DNA from: Camellia lanceoleosa
Lineage: Eukaryota; Streptophyta; Magnoliopsida; Ericales; Theaceae
Assembly: GCA_025200525.1 (NCBI GenBank)
Contig: CM045758.1
Location: 66,524,598 to 66,588,597 of the forward strand
DNA length: 64,000 nt
Reading direction: 5' to 3'
Each line of letters begins with the position of its first letter. Position 1 is the first letter of the stretch. A program made the translations under genes and the position numbers. Below are positions 23,906 to 37,599 of this stretch, piece after piece. Below the pieces are notes generated by a model. The model did no database searches. It was given only the letters and a program-made list of their open reading frames with translations, and was not told the DNA's origin.

Positions 23906-26900
23906 TGTAGACACCCCATTTTTGACCGTCCTCAAGACTTGGACGTCACCGTTTGAACACTCGGTGATTATCCATGTTTGTGTTCGTTTGGAGTTCCCGG
24001 AGTTCTCGGCTACGCGCCTTGCCTCAAGATCTCGAACTTCATTTTGTGTCCGGTTTTGCACCAAACACTTGTGTTTTGCCTTGGAAGAGCAGAGAATGCC
24101 TTGTGAGGCATCCCCACACACCACCCGGCACTAGCTAGAGGCCATGTACATTGCCTTGCCAAGGCACTCTTTGTTGTCGGCCGGCGATCATTTTGTCAAA
24201 ATGACATTTTTGCCCAAATTGCTTTTGGAGATATTTTTCGACAATTTGTATGGCTTTGACTTCCCCTCCATACACATGTATGGAGGGATGCACTTCTTGT
24301 CTTGCTTAATGCCTAAGCTTACAAGATTGCCTCCTCTATAAGAGGAGGCCTTCCCCCTTGGCTTTAGGGTTGGGTTTTTGGAGAGAAAAAAACTCGAGAG
24401 AGCTCGGTTTTAGGTCTAGGATTGATACATATTATATCTCTATACCTCTCTCCCTTAAGTGTTCTAGGTGCATTTGTTCATACTATTGCACATCAACACC
24501 TAGTGTTTCACCTTTCCTTGGTTTCTGAGGTTCCAAGAGGTTGTTCTTGGTGTTCTGGGCTGGATTTGAGCCCAAGGAAGCAACAACATCAACACTTGTG
24601 AAGGTGGTCAACAAGGGTGAGAAACTTGCCTTTTATTCCCCATTTTTGCATCCTATTTTTACCTATCTTAAAGCTGTTTTTGTGTTTAGTGTATAACATA
24701 AAAAAGTTCTATTTTTAGGCCCTCTTGATAGTTTATTAAGAGTGTTTTGTGGTTTGGGTGTGTTTGACCACCCTTAGGCCTTGAAAGGCCTCATTTTGTG
24801 CCATTTTGTGCAAGTTTCGAGACTTTGGTGTTTGGGCCTCTTCACCACTGAAATATTGAGGGATTTCAGTGGTGGAGATGGTGCCTTGAAGTCTCCAAAA
24901 GGGGAGGGCCACCCCCTTTCCTTGTTGTCCTTGAAAAGGACCTATTTTGCTTCCTTAAGGAGCCTTATGTTCAAGTGTATGTTGATCATGTCTAGGCTGC
25001 ATTTCATGCTTATTATGCCATAATATAATCATGTTGTGTGTTGGTTTTGGTACTCCATGCATGTTTAGCATAGTTGCCATGTAATGTCTTGTAATTCCCT
25101 TAACATGTCTTAGGTTGTTAGCCTTTGTTCGAGCATGATTTAGGCTTAGACTTATGAATGTTTTGTGCTTATTTTGCCATGCTTTAGGTCTGTCCATAGT
25201 CGTTTGGATCGATTTTGGCATGTTTAGTATAGCTCCTTTGCATTTGTGGCTTGCCGGGCTTGTACGCCTCAAGTGTGTGAATGTGTAGCTTGTGTTGCTT
25301 GCATCATTTTGGTGGTTTGGAACCATCCAACATGTAATTTCAGTCCCTTTGGCATGCCCATATGCTTGCCTTAGTTGCTTATTTGTTGCTTTGAAAGCAT
25401 GTGTTGTATGCCCTATGTTTTAACCATTGTGCATGCCTTTGGATTCATGTCATTTAGATGCCATCTAGGTGGCCTTTTGGGCTTAGTTTTATGTGTTAAA
25501 ACTCTGTTTTTAGCTGCTTAAGTATTGCCATGTGTGGTTGTACTAAGTGTGGTTCAAGCCTTCATGACTTGCCTTGCATACTTGGACTATGTTTGCATGC
25601 TTTTGCTTGTCTTGTTTGAGTTGGTTTGGCACCACATTTTGACATGATTTTAAAGCCCAACTTGCATGCTAATAGTTCACATTTATGCCCTCTTAAATGT
25701 ATTTGAAAGTTACTAGTTTAAGGCTTAAAGTGTTGGTCCAACTTACTTGCATGTGTACATGTGTGTTTAGGCCTCATTTTTGGGCATCTTGGCCACTGAT
25801 TTCTAGGCTTAATTAGAGTTGCCCAAGTCATGTTTAAGACCATCATTTGCTTGCTTGCATGCTTACCTCATGTTTGCTTGTATGCTTGCATTGTTTGTTC
25901 ACATGCTCATATTGCATCCCTAGCTAACATGATTAGGTTGCAATGCATCATGCATGCATGCCTTGTCCCTTGATTTGGTGATGGGGATTGGGCTCTTTGA
26001 TTGTTTAGTTTGCATTTCATTTGACATGAAAATTGCACATTTGATTCTTTGGGCCATCATGCATGGAAATGCGTGATTGGTGGCCCGAGAATCGAGGCAC
26101 ATCTTCCTTTGAGTCACAAACATGATAAGGAGTGTGTTTGGTGCATACATTGCTTGAATAACATTGCCATGCAAGATTTTGCCCTCTCGTCATTGTGAGT
26201 TGCAGAATTCATTGCGATTCATTGTCGTGCAGATTTAGTGCCGACCAGCAGTCAATCAATGGCCGGTGGATATGTTTTGTGCCGATGGGCCACATCCTAG
26301 TGCCGGTGGTCATTTCCTCCAGCCGGTGGGATTCTCCAGTGTCCAGAGAGGCATCCTTGAGACTTTGGCAGTTTTCAGAGGAACAAAGCAGGGAAAACAG
26401 AGGCAGGCTAGGCATGGCAGTGCAATTCCGAGCGGAATCCGAGCGCGCATGCATTGTGCCCTCGCCCCGAGGCGGTTTACTGTTTTTCCTTAGATTAATT
26501 AATTTGTTAATTTAATTAATTTGTAATATTTAATTAGCTTGCGTAGTTAATTAATTTGTATTATCCTTTTGATCCCTCCAAGCGAGGGCAAATCTGTAAT
26601 AAGTGTGGGTGAGTGGTGTGCATGTCTTCCAACCCCACTTCTTTCTTCCCTTTTATTTACCCGCTTACGATGGTAGATTAGGGCACGTTTAAATTAGCAT
26701 ACCTTATGCAATGCATGCGTGCATCCATGCATTTGTTGACATGCACCGGGCTCGGTACATCATACAAACCGCATTGTATTTTCAAATCTAACTTGAATAC
26801 GTGCATCAAATGACTGCATTTCACATGCCATTTTAGGGTTAGTCGAGCCTATCCTAATCACATTCTGTATGCGATGCATTAGTCATTCTAACATGAACTA

Positions 26901-27608
26901 GGGCATGCATGTTTGCTAACTAGTTTATTGTTTTGGCACGGAGTACGATGTAAGTATTTATGCTTTAGCGTATCGCATGCGTGTGAATGTTGACATAACA
27001 GTAGGCTTACCATATGGCTAAATGCTTATATGAGATAAACTGTTTGAATGCCTGTGGGTGGAGGTTGGATTGCTTGAGTTGGAATAACTCATTGAAATCC
27101 GTATTTTAGCCTACTTGCGAGTAGCAATTTCAAACTGTTTTTCAAAACTAATGGATATGCAATGCTTATTTCCAAATTAGGCAATCTAGTCTATACTTGT
27201 TTGTTGTGCGCATAACATAATAATTCTAGGCTAATAACTGGAACAAGAACACATAATGTTTTCAAAATCGGATATCATGGTTAGTAGAGGCCGGTCTTCG
27301 GCGAAAGGGTGCTCATAGCTGACCTTCCCCGATCGTACCCAAGCTCCCGAGCCAAGACAACTTTGGTGATGACGGACATGTGGCCTTCGGCACCGAGTCA
27401 GGATTTCCTAAATTTCCCATTTTAAAATATTTAGGTGGCGACTCTGTATCTGGCAAAGCAGTCCATGTTTGGCACTTCTTTTCAAAAAAATCTGTTTTCT
27501 CAAACGATTTTCTAGAGTTGGACTCTTTGGTTCAGATTACGAACCGCAACAAACAACAAACAATAGGGAGTCCGAGCTGTAGAAGTGAAGCCCACGGGCA
27601 CGTCTACA
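23906..27608 (+). mobile_element. E-family LTR copy 1 (3.7 kb), solo, perfect TSD
   Basis: It starts TGTAGACACCCC and ends GGGCACGTCTACA, an inverted TGTAGAC/GTCTACA pair. The flanks are identical: caacc at 23901-23905 and 27609-27613. No primer site, gag or pol lies next to it, so it is a solo LTR or an LTR-like non-autonomous unit. It carries a TATA box in the loop of a perfect 8 bp hairpin (24329-24349), a donor-like AAG|GTGAGA near 24615, and a CCCTC...GAGGG hairpin before tgtaataa (about 26574-26602). Near the end is GGTGGCGACTCTG, which recalls the primer sites of Tat/Ogre-type elements. No protein is encoded. Confidence 0.9.
24329..24349 (+). promoter_or_regulatory. TATA box in a perfect hairpin (E copy 1)
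   Basis: GCCTCCTC-TATAA-GAGGAGGC places the TATA core exactly in the loop of an 8 bp inverted repeat. E copy 3 has TATAAGAG at 54482 without the full left arm. Confidence 0.6.
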
Positions 27609-27613
27609 CAACC

Positions 27614-28982
27614 AGTCCATACCCAAAATATTATACATAGAGTATTATTTTCTCAAATTTCATTTGAACATTCAAGGAAACTTTTTGCCATAGTTATTAT
27701 CTTTCATCATCAGAAAAATCATAAGTCTTCTTTGAAAACAAGTATACTTAAGAAATAACATTATTTTAAAATTTATTAATCCAATTCCAAGACGTTCCTC
27801 ATTTCATTTCCATTTTACAATTCACTTATACTATAACTCTATAACATTAAAGTCCAAGTTCCTATTATATTCAAAAACAACCATCGTACACTTTATTCTC
27901 ACTTGTCTATCTGTTACATCACATCAACATTTCTATCCTCAATAGTAATTCAACTTAAATCGATAATATAAACCTCATTTCTATTCAATTTCTCAAATAT
28001 TTTTAACTAGTTTTCAAATCCATCTTTCAAATAAACATTCATCTTCAATTTATGAAATAATCCTTAACTTGATTGAAAACTCAATTTAGATCGAAATTTC
28101 AAATCTAGGGTTTTTAAGAAAATTAGAGCTTTTCCTCATCTTTTTCACACAATCTCTTCATCATCATATAGAACTCATCAATTCGTCAAAATACTCCGAA
28201 CATTTCAAACTTGAGCAAAAGCCCTATTTCTCTCTTTTATATATTTCAAAACAAAATTTCAACTCATACATAGATATAACTATGAAGACACCACATAAAC
28301 ACACCAAATCATAGATATACAAGGATAAAGGTATTCCTACTTCATTCTTTTCTCCTTTCCTTTTCTAAAACATCTTATTAAGAATACTCATCATTTATAA
28401 GATTAAAGGATTCATCCCTCATAAATCATTTTTCACAAGTTCACACAAGATTCTTCCTTTTTACTTAAACTTCCAACCCAATTGGACAACAATTACCATT
28501 TCATTTTCTACTCTTTTCAAGTAATTTCTATATCCTTTCTCCTCCATACAAATTGACATAACAAATTGTAATTTCATAAATTCATTACGAGTCATACACA
28601 TTATTGCCAACTTGACACATTTCTCAATACGTCTTATCACAACAATTCTATATATTTTCATATCAAAAAACACTTAGTTTCACTCCATATAAGCACATAA
28701 TCACATAAACACATACGGATTACTCCTTTACGATGAAATTTGTCCCACGAAATACCAAAAATTCTTAGTAGAACGAGTATTGATTAAATACCCTTCTAAT
28801 AAGATCTTAATGAATTTAATAGGCACAAACCACATCCCAAAAGTTTAATCTCTTACCCATCTAGTCACATAAGCATCTTATCACATACCACCTAATATAT
28901 GGAACATCTCCTAATTAAGCGAAATGAACCCATTATGAATAAACAAGCACTTCCTGCGAGCCCCAAGTATTCAAACCCGGTA
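27614..28982 (-). mobile_element. G2 leader region, non-coding
   Basis: AT-rich sequence between the E insertion and the primer site. I could not read a gag here in any frame. Strings such as aatctagggttttt and cattcctactt recall the U5 parts of nearby LTRs, so part may be an older LTR fragment. Confidence 0.4.
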
Positions 28983-28994
28983 GCTCTAATACCA
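28983..28994 (-). other. Primer binding site of G2
   Basis: The minus strand reads TGGTATTAGAGC, one base away from the tRNA-iMet site TGGTATCAGAGC, three bases after the LTR end. Confidence 0.85.
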
Positions 28995-28997
28995 AGT

Positions 28998-30606
28998 TGT
29001 CACGCCCTGAAAATTTTACACAGCCTAGATCCACCAACTTCCATTGTTTAATGTAAATGTAAGTAAATCACAATGTTAACATCATCTTCAAATCTCCAAC
29101 ATCTGTAATTCATTAACCATCAAGAGATTTACAAAAGAATGCCCCATATGTGGTTATATATTTAACATTCCTAGAATATGAATCTATAGCATGTAGCAAG
29201 GAAGTTTAGTACGAATTAATGCCCTAAAAGGCTACAAATTCCAAGGCTTAAGTCCGGTTACACAAAAGTGGTTTCAAACCCATATACATAAAGTCGTTGG
29301 CTTGTCAAATATAATTACAACAAAAGAAAAGTGCCTTATGCTCTCAAAATGTATCCCATACCTTTCACTCGGCGGGATCACCACATCCTTTCATACACAA
29401 AATCCCATATGGGTGAGCATAAAGCCTAGTAGGAAAATCTTCACCAAGCATATACATTTCATACAATTTCATGGGATGAGTGCATATGCCATGCCATGTT
29501 CAAAAACATATATCTCTACCTTTTAAAAACCTTTGTGCACAATGCAATCTTGAGAGTTTAACAATTCGATAATTTCAATGTAGTTCAAAGGGGTGGTAAA
29601 TATGACTTAAACAAATCCCCAGGGCTAGTGCCTGCTAGTAGGCTTATTAGGCACTACCAAATCCTACCTTACCGGCTTCCAAATGGAGGGCTTAGACACC
29701 TGCACCCGCGTGTTTCTGGTCTTGCACCAAGGACACTCAATCCAACTTAATTCTCAAACTACACCCCTTAACAAGATTTTCCACCATATTTACCCCCAAA
29801 ACAAATCAATATGATCTTGTTTCACAAAACAATTTCCTTTCTCAAAACAATACATTTTTCCAATGCAAAATTCAAAATCCATTGCATTAATGACAAAATG
29901 GTATGGCGATACAAATGTCCAATGCAATAATAAAGTTTCATTTAAACATCTCAACAATACCAATCCAAAAGGTGGTGATAATTAAATCAAGTGCCAATGC
30001 AATATATTTCTATATCAATGCCTTGAAATTTCTCAATTTCTCAATTCATCCACACAATCCTCTATTGTGATCAAATTCCACATCTCTTATCAATATAACG
30101 TCATGGTATATATTTCCAAGAGACAATATAACAATATCAACATTCATGTATTCTCCACATGTTAAACATTATTTTTATCATTTGGTCTTACCAAAATAAC
30201 AACAACAAACTATCACTCAAGCTTTCTAATTCTATAATTCCTCATTTTCTCATGAAATCTCTTCATTTGATACAACTATAGAATTTCCTCCATCATTTAC
30301 TCACATGGTAAATTATCAAGTATCAATTTGCCAATCTCACAACTTTTTTCCAAAATTTCCAAATTCTAGGGTTTTCATCAAAACAAGGTTTTTATTTCAT
30401 TTTTGAAAAGATTTTTTCCAAAACAACACTCACACCTTATAACATACTCATTTTCTCAAGAGTTTTGGGGAAAATAGATGAAATTAACTCCAAACATCAT
30501 CTAGGGTTCAACAATCCCAAATCATAACTCAAAACATGATAAAATACTCAAAACATATATAAACTTGCAAAAATGTATATATAACTCAAAGATTATCCCT
30601 ACCTCA
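28998..30606 (-). mobile_element. G2 5' LTR, truncated
   Basis: It starts (plus view) TGTCACGCCCTG and matches the 3' LTR closely, without the E insertion. It stops at cctacctcaa (30606), equivalent to about 19600 in the 3' LTR. LTR-C follows at once. The remaining 0.7 kb (LTR start and U3) is not found anywhere to the right. Confidence 0.85.
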
Positions 30607-31794
30607 ATGTAACGCCCCCGAAATAAAAGACAATAAACCATCCATCATATCGACTAAATAACAACACATGTACAAAAGAGTAACATATGCAGATATACAT
30701 TCACAAGCCTATCCCTGAATCTACAGCATATGTTACATAATAAAATAAACATCAAGCAAATAAGAAATGCCCTAAAGGCTTACAGTTTTCCAAGGCAGTG
30801 CTTGGTTACAACAAAATGAATTTAAATTCAATACAGTTAAAGTCCTAAGCTTATACAAATAAATACAGCAAAACAAACAAAATGAAGCTCTTACTTCCAA
30901 GTCCTCCCAAGCTATTGCATTGACGGAGGCGTATCATCAGCACCTGAAAATGATTTTCCTACATAGGGTAAGCCAAAGCCTAGTAGAAATAATCCAAAAT
31001 AGTATTTGAATCTTAACAAAGTTATAGGGTGAATGCATATGCAATGCTCGTGTCAAAACATTTTATATCTCTTTCAAAACCATACAATGCCAGGTTTATA
31101 TCACAATTCATAAAACATTTCCTTTCAATAGAAAATAGGACTATGAATACAACTCAATGAATCTCTAGGTACATGTCTGCAAGTAGATTATACAAGTACT
31201 ACCAATTTGTCATTTTTACCGATATTAATTGAAAGGCTTGACACTTATTCGCTCGGGTTTTTGGTCTTTCACCAAGGACACACTGGCCAACTTAACATTA
31301 TAACCATACCCTCTACTCAGATTCGCCAAGTATTCACCATTTTTCTCAAAATAATATACATTTTAATGTGATAATATGTAACAATGCCCAATGCAAATGG
31401 ATGAGAAAATAGTTTTAATTCACTTAGTTCTCATGCAATTTCTATAACAATCATAGTTATCCTCCACTAATAGCCCAAAGTAAATATCTCTAAACAGATA
31501 AATAAATTCCATAAAGATAAACTTTCTAGATTTCAAGGTGTGAGTGGTAATACATACTTAACTCCACCATCCTCATCAACATCAATCCAAACTTACAATT
31601 TCAACGTCAACTCCATTTATCAAAGCAAAATCAACATTTGAGATTCTTAGGGCAAAAACCCTCCTTTCTTTATAAACCATTTCCTAAGGTAAAAATCCAT
31701 ATTTTCATCATATCTTAACATTTCTGACAATATTTATCCACAATCATTTCTGACAAATCATTTGAAAACTCCTCTTTTTGTTATTGTCAGGACA
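30607..31794 (-). mobile_element. LTR-C minus copy, 3' part
   Basis: In plus view it begins TGTAACGCCCCCG, the complement of an LTR end. It is the inverted counterpart of 44900-46107 (shared strings include aaaatgattttcc, cagcacctgaaaatg and tccaaggcagt). It stops at gttat (31790-31794), where element D is inserted, and resumes at 41273. No primer site or polypurine tract adjoins it. Confidence 0.88.
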
Positions 31795-34130
31795 CATACC
31801 CGTCCTTATAGGTTTAGCATCATGACCGGCTAGTAATCATAGATTACCTACGGCCTCTGTACAAAGACCCTCTTAATATAAAGTATGGGGCTTAGCGGAA
31901 GATTAAATAACATAGAAATTATCCATTGAGCTGTGCATATATGAAGAGAATTAGTATAACAAGTAAATTTTGCTCCAAAAGTACATCCATCGTAAGTACA
32001 AAGTCATGTCTCATAAATAAACAACCCCAACTATACACACTTGCAAAAAGAACTTTAAACTACACAAAAAAAAATAAATAAATAAAATAATTTTTTTTTT
32101 GGGGGGGGGGAGGGGTTCAACAAGCATGACTCCCAGAGCCTGATCGCTTCACTTGGAAGCTTCCTTAAAAGGCTGACTCGGGTGGACTCGAGGCTTTCTA
32201 ACTCTGATGCTCAGCTTGCCCACCTACATATACATACATAAATAAATAGTGAGCTAGAGCCCAATGAGTAATAACAGAATAAAGAGGTTAAATGAATGAT
32301 GCTCAATAACATTGTCAGACAAATTTTTATTAATTCATTAACTTCCTTCAATATCATTTTATGTGGTACATCCATGAAGTGACAATACTCCAGTAATAAT
32401 GGACCATAAGTCAATCAATCCAAAAGCCATGGTATTGTTACCCCCAAGCAAGGGCCTACATTCAATGCATGCCACAATACCGTTTCAAAATAGAACTTCA
32501 TTCATTAAATGACATAACATTTCAATAAGCCATGGTATCAATTATCAAATCATTTTAAGAATTCATTCAATCAATCATATATCCATTTTGATAGCAATAA
32601 CATTTTCGAAAGTAAAGATAATTTGAACATATCTTTATAATGTTATTACTCACAGTGGTTTGTGGTGACACTAAGCCTCGGACATCCATCTAAATGAAAC
32701 ACATAACAAAGTACAAATGAAACTCCATTTCATTTTAATTCAATTCTCTTTATGTGTTTCTAACTTATTGTATGATTATAGGAGTCCAAATGGTACCTAA
32801 AAACGCTCGGGGTGGCATGAGGATGCAAATATGCACTTAAAAGAGTTGATAAAATTTTGCTGAAAATAGGGTCTCCGCTTGAGCGCAACTTCCTACGCTC
32901 GAGTGAGGGTTCAAAAACAAAGGTGGTCACTCGAGCATAACTTCTATCGCTCAAGCAGTCTGCAAAAGTACCGGTTACACGAAATTCCTGCTCGATGGCC
33001 GCTCGAGTGGAAGACTGAGAAGAAGGGTCCTCACTTGAGCGCCACTTTGGTCACTGGAGCGACTTGTAAAATTTCAGAAAACTTTTGGGAGCTCGATTTT
33101 CACGCCCGAGTAGGGCTTCTCTCGTTCGAGCGGACAACACGAATTCTGGAATTTCCAGAACTGTGTCTGAAGTTCAAACATGGTATATAAAGCCTCAAAT
33201 CTTGGGTTTTTGGTACAAAAACATAGAGAATCATTATATAACATGAAAATACTTCCAGTTTGAACCCATTTATTCTAAACCATGGTAATTTCTCAACCAA
33301 AGACTTCAACCTCAAATTATAAAAATAAGTTTAACTCAAATTGAGTGTACATTTCTTCAAAACATGTTCAAAGTATAATCAAGTGACATGAGAAGCATGA
33401 AAACATGAAGGATTCTCCAAATTAAGGTGTAAATGTGCCATGCATGTAGGAATTTCATGAATTCTAACTCAAATTATGCACGCATATGTATAATTATGCT
33501 TAATTCTTTCATACCCAAGATGATCCTAGCATATACCTTCTAAATTCATGCAAATGAACTCAAAATCGTGATGAATACAATTACTACATGACTTGATTTC
33601 AAGAATTTGGGTTGAATTCATACCTAATGTGTGAATGCAAGTGTTGTATAGCTTAATTCTTCAATTCTCCTTCACAATTCTTCTTCTCTCTCTCTAAGTG
33701 TTGAGTTCTTAGCTTCCTTTCTTCAAAATCTCAGCTCCAAGATTTATTTGAGTCTAATTGAGCTTATGTAGCTCATATACATGTATATAATTAGCTTAAG
33801 TTAATTAAGCTTAGTTAGGACTAATTAACCCCACTTCATTCTAATAAACTCTAATCAATCATTTAAATTATTTTGATCCGAATCAAATTTCAATTAAAGT
33901 TGCCATAAAATTCTAAATATTCTAATTAGCCTATTAGGACAGTCAATTTCAATTCCTGAAGCCGTTTAGGCTCTCAATTTCTATCTCAAGTTATCAATTT
34001 GAATAGATGTTCTATGTGACAACTGATAATTACAAAATTTAACATGTAATCACACAATTAAACACACAATCATGCAATTAAACTTATTAAAATAATATAA
34101 TATACTAGTCCAGAGGTCGAGGTCATCACA
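31795..34130 (-). mobile_element. Element D 3' LTR (2.3 kb)
   Basis: In plus view it runs from TGTCAGGACAC to GGTCATCACA and is closely similar to 38840-41267. It has a homopolymer-rich patch (about 32068-32112, A/T then G runs) missing from the 5' LTR, and only one unit of the minisatellite expanded there. A CTCGAG/CTTGAG array lies at 32878-33140. Confidence 0.93.
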
Positions 34131-34141
34131 GTCTCTCCCCT

Positions 34142-35695
34142 TTAGAAAGTTTGGTCCTCCAAACTTAAGTTACCTTTAGATGGAAACAAATGCGGATACT
34201 GTTGCCGCATCTCTTCCTCTTTCTCCCAAGTGGCCTCATTTCCATAATGTTCTCTCCACTCGACCTTCATCGTAGGGATAGTTTTGTTTCTCAATTGCTT
34301 CACTTGCCAATCAATGATTTGCACGGGCCATTCTTCATATATCATATCCTTATCTAGGGCAATCTGGTGTTAATCAATCACATGGAACGAATCTCTAAGA
34401 TACCCACGAAGCATTGATACATAATAAACATTATGCACTTCTTCCATTCCCGGTGGCAAGGCAATACGATAAGCAACAGGACCCAACCTCTCAAGCATCT
34501 AAAACGGTCCAATGTAGCGAGGAGTCAGTTTTCTTTTTTTACCAAATCTCATATGCCCCTTCATTGGGGTCACTTTGATGAATACATGATCTCCCACTTC
34601 GTACTCTAAGTCCCTTCTTCGCTGATCCGCGTAACTTTTCTGTCAGCTCTGTGCAGTTTTGAGCCTTTGCTGAATGATTTTGATCTTCTCAGTCATTTGT
34701 TGCACAAGTTTAGTCCCATAAATAGCTCTATCACAAACCTCTGTCCAACAAATTAGTGATCTACAGTTTCTACCATATAGTGCCTCATATGGTGCAATAC
34801 TGATACTCGTGTGAAAACTATTATTGTAAGCAAATTCGGCCAACGGAAAATAAGTTTCTCAACTGCCCTGAAAATCCAATACACACATACGAAGCATGTC
34901 TTATAAGGTCTAAATAGTCCTTTCGGTTTGCTCATCGGTTTGTGGATGAAATGCCGTGCTAAATCTCAATTCTGTTCCCGTTGCATCCTGCAGACTATGC
35001 CAAAATCTAGAAACAAATTTATGATCCCTATCTAATACAATAGACACTGGAACCCCATGCAGTCGAATAATCTCATCAATGTAGATAGTAGCAAGTCTAT
35101 ATGCAATAAATGAAGTTTTTACAGCAAGAAAGTGAGCAGATTTAGTTAATCTATCAACTATAACTCAAATAGAGTCCATGTCTCTAGGTGTCCGAGGTAG
35201 GCCAACAACAAAGTCCATAGTGATATGTTCCCATTTCTATTCCGGAATAGGGAGAGACTGAAGCAAACCTACTTGTTTCTGATGCTCCGCTTTTACTTGT
35301 TGGCATTGCAAGCATTTAGAATTGAAGTCGGCAATCTCCTTTTTCATGTTGGGCCACTAATACATTAACTTCAAATCTTGGTATATTTTAGTATTTCCTA
35401 GGTGCATGGCAAATGTTGACTTGTGGGCTTTTTCTAAAATTTTCCTTTTTAAAATTGCATCACTTGGAACATACAATCTCCCTTGAAATTTCAGCATGGA
35501 GTTTTCCAATGTGAATCCTGGTTTAGGCTTGGTATCAAGTTCATCACAAATCTTCTTTAAAATCCCATCATCCAACTATTTCTACTTAATTTCTTCAATA
35601 ACGGCGGGCTGGGCAAACATTGCGGCTATCAAGCTATTTTGTTCAAAAGGCACCACTTCAATTTCGAGTTTTTCAAACTCCAGTAGCAGCTCTCT
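34142..35695 (-). pseudogene. Element D integrase and chromodomain
   Basis: The zinc-binding part reads HKSTFAMH with KCLQCQ downstream (HHCC). The catalytic core has ITMDFVVGLPRT (first Asp), SIVLDRDHKFVSRFW (second Asp) and FHPQTDEQTERT with the Glu. EVGDHVFIKVTPMKG and VHNVYYVSMLRGY follow. The chromodomain at the end reads WPVQIIDWQVKQLRNKTIP and EATWEKEEEMRQQYPHLFP. Several in-frame stops replace single codons, some where Trp or Gln is usual. The protein would have integrated element cDNA, guided by the chromodomain. Motifs suggest Tekay/Del; a tree would be needed to place it. Confidence 0.92.
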
Positions 35696-37149
35696 CTAAT
35701 ACGTGAGTAAACATGCAAGATTCCCCACATTCTTTTTGCTAAGTGCATCTGCCACAGTATTGGCTTTGCTCGGGTGATAGTGAATCTGCAATTCATAATC
35801 TTTGATTAATTCGAGCCATTGCCATTGACACATGTTCAACTCCTTCTGTGTGAAAAAGTATTTCAAACTCTTATGATCTATATACACTTCACATTTGACC
35901 CCATACAAATAATGACGCCATATCTTTAATGCAAACACCACTGCAGCAAGTTCCAAGTCATGTGTAGGGTAATTCCTTTCGTGTGGCCTCAATTGTCGGG
36001 AGGCATATGCAATCACCTTGTCATTTTGCATTAAAACACAACCCAAGCCCCTATAAGATGCATCACTAAAGATCATAAAACCTTCAATACCTGAGGGAAT
36101 AGTAAGAATGGGAGCTGTAGTCAGTCTCATCTTCAATTCCAGAAAAGTTGTTTCCCTCTGATCTATCCACTCAAACGGTTCCCCTTTCCGAGTCAACTGA
36201 GTCAATGGCATAACAATCTTTGAAAAGTGTCTAACGAATCTTCGGTAATACCCTACCAATCCCATAAAACTACAAACTTTTGATACATTAGTCAGGGTAG
36301 GCCAATTAATGATTGCTTTAATTTTATGACGATCTACAGGTATACCATCCTTATTAACGATGTGCCCCAAAAATGCAATTTCAACAAGCCAAAATTCACA
36401 CTTTTTGAATTTCCCATACAACTGTTTCTCTCTAAGTATTTGAAGGGTCTATCTCAAATGTTGTTCACGATCATCTTTATTTTTTGAATATATGAGAATA
36501 TCATCGATAAACACTACGATAAATTCATCCAAGAAGGGTTTGAAAATTCTATTCATCAAATCCATGAATGTTGCGGGCGCATTTGTAACTCCAAAAGGCA
36601 TGACTAAAAACTCATAATGTCCATACCTGGTTCAGAAGGCAGTCTTTTCAACATCTTGAATTGATGATACCCCGATCTTAGGTCAATTTTTGAAAATATC
36701 TGTGCGCCTTACAACTGGTCAAATAGATCATCAATATGCGGTAAAGGGTATTTATTTTTCACTGTTACCTTGTTAAGCTCTCGGTAATCAATGCATAGTT
36801 GGAGAGTGCCATCTTTCTTCTTTACAAACAATATTGGTGCTCCCTACGGTGAAGTACTTTGACGAATAAATCCCTTATCAAGTAGTTCCTGCAACTGAGT
36901 TTTCAATTCTTTCATTTCAGTGGTAGACATACGATAGGGAGTTTTAGAAATTGGTTGAGTTCTCGGTATTACATCAATTGTGAATTCAATCTCTCTATCA
37001 ACAAGTTGGCCAGGTAATTCATCCAGAAACACATCAGGAAAATCTCTCACCACTAGTATATTGTCCAGAGTAATGTCTACCGTTGGTTTAGTTATTACAC
37101 TACACAAATACCGTTGACAACCCTTATTTATTAGTTTTCGGGCTTTCAT
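35696..37149 (-). pseudogene. Element D reverse transcriptase and RNase H
   Basis: It starts near FPDVFLDELPG. RT motifs follow: [52 protein letters not shown], and the catalytic box [11 protein letters not shown] at about 36490, an intact DD. The open stretch from 36421 continues through [11 protein letters not shown] and GYYRRFV. RNase H shows [25 protein letters not shown] and [11 protein letters not shown] frameshift near 36660 and a few stops separate RT pieces. It copied element RNA to DNA and removed the RNA strand. Confidence 0.94.
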
Positions 37150-37175
37150 GGCAGATATGAGGTATGGTGGTGAAA

Positions 37176-37559
37176 CTACCCCTTTCCCTCAAAATAAAAT
37201 TCATCTTGCTCAAGAAGTCGGAATGTTACTCGTTTCAAAGCACAATCAATAGTTGCATAGTATTTAGCTAGCCAATCTATACCCAAAACAACATCAAAAT
37301 GTCCCATGTCTAAAGGTATTAAATTAGCATACAAAGTAGCATTCCTGAGAAATAATTCACATGCAATAAATGCAGTTGAACATAGCATGGATTCCCCCGT
37401 AGGTGATGCAACACATAGCATATAATTCAATGTTTCCATAGGTCTATTCAAAGTTTCAGCAAAGACCATAGAAATAAACGAGTATGTAGACCCGGAATCA
37501 ATTAAAGCATAAGCAGGTTTTACCACAAATGGAGATTGTACCTGACACCACGGCCTCAA
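37176..37559 (-). pseudogene. Element D aspartic protease region
   Basis: The motif YALIDSGSTYSFIS carries the single catalytic Asp of a retropepsin-like protease (DSG here, DTG/DSG in the family). VVLGIDWLAKY follows, the usual second hallmark. The 128-codon stretch is open and sits between gag and RT, as in Ty3/gypsy pol. It would cleave the gag-pol polyprotein. Confidence 0.85.
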
Positions 37560-37599
37560 TATTTTGAGTATCCTCCGGAATCAATGCAAAAACCCTTCC

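Noticed and set aside
24955..25326. A 123-codon minus-strand frame in E copy 1
   Set aside because: Low-complexity His/Asn-rich reading of TTG/CAT-rich LTR sequence.
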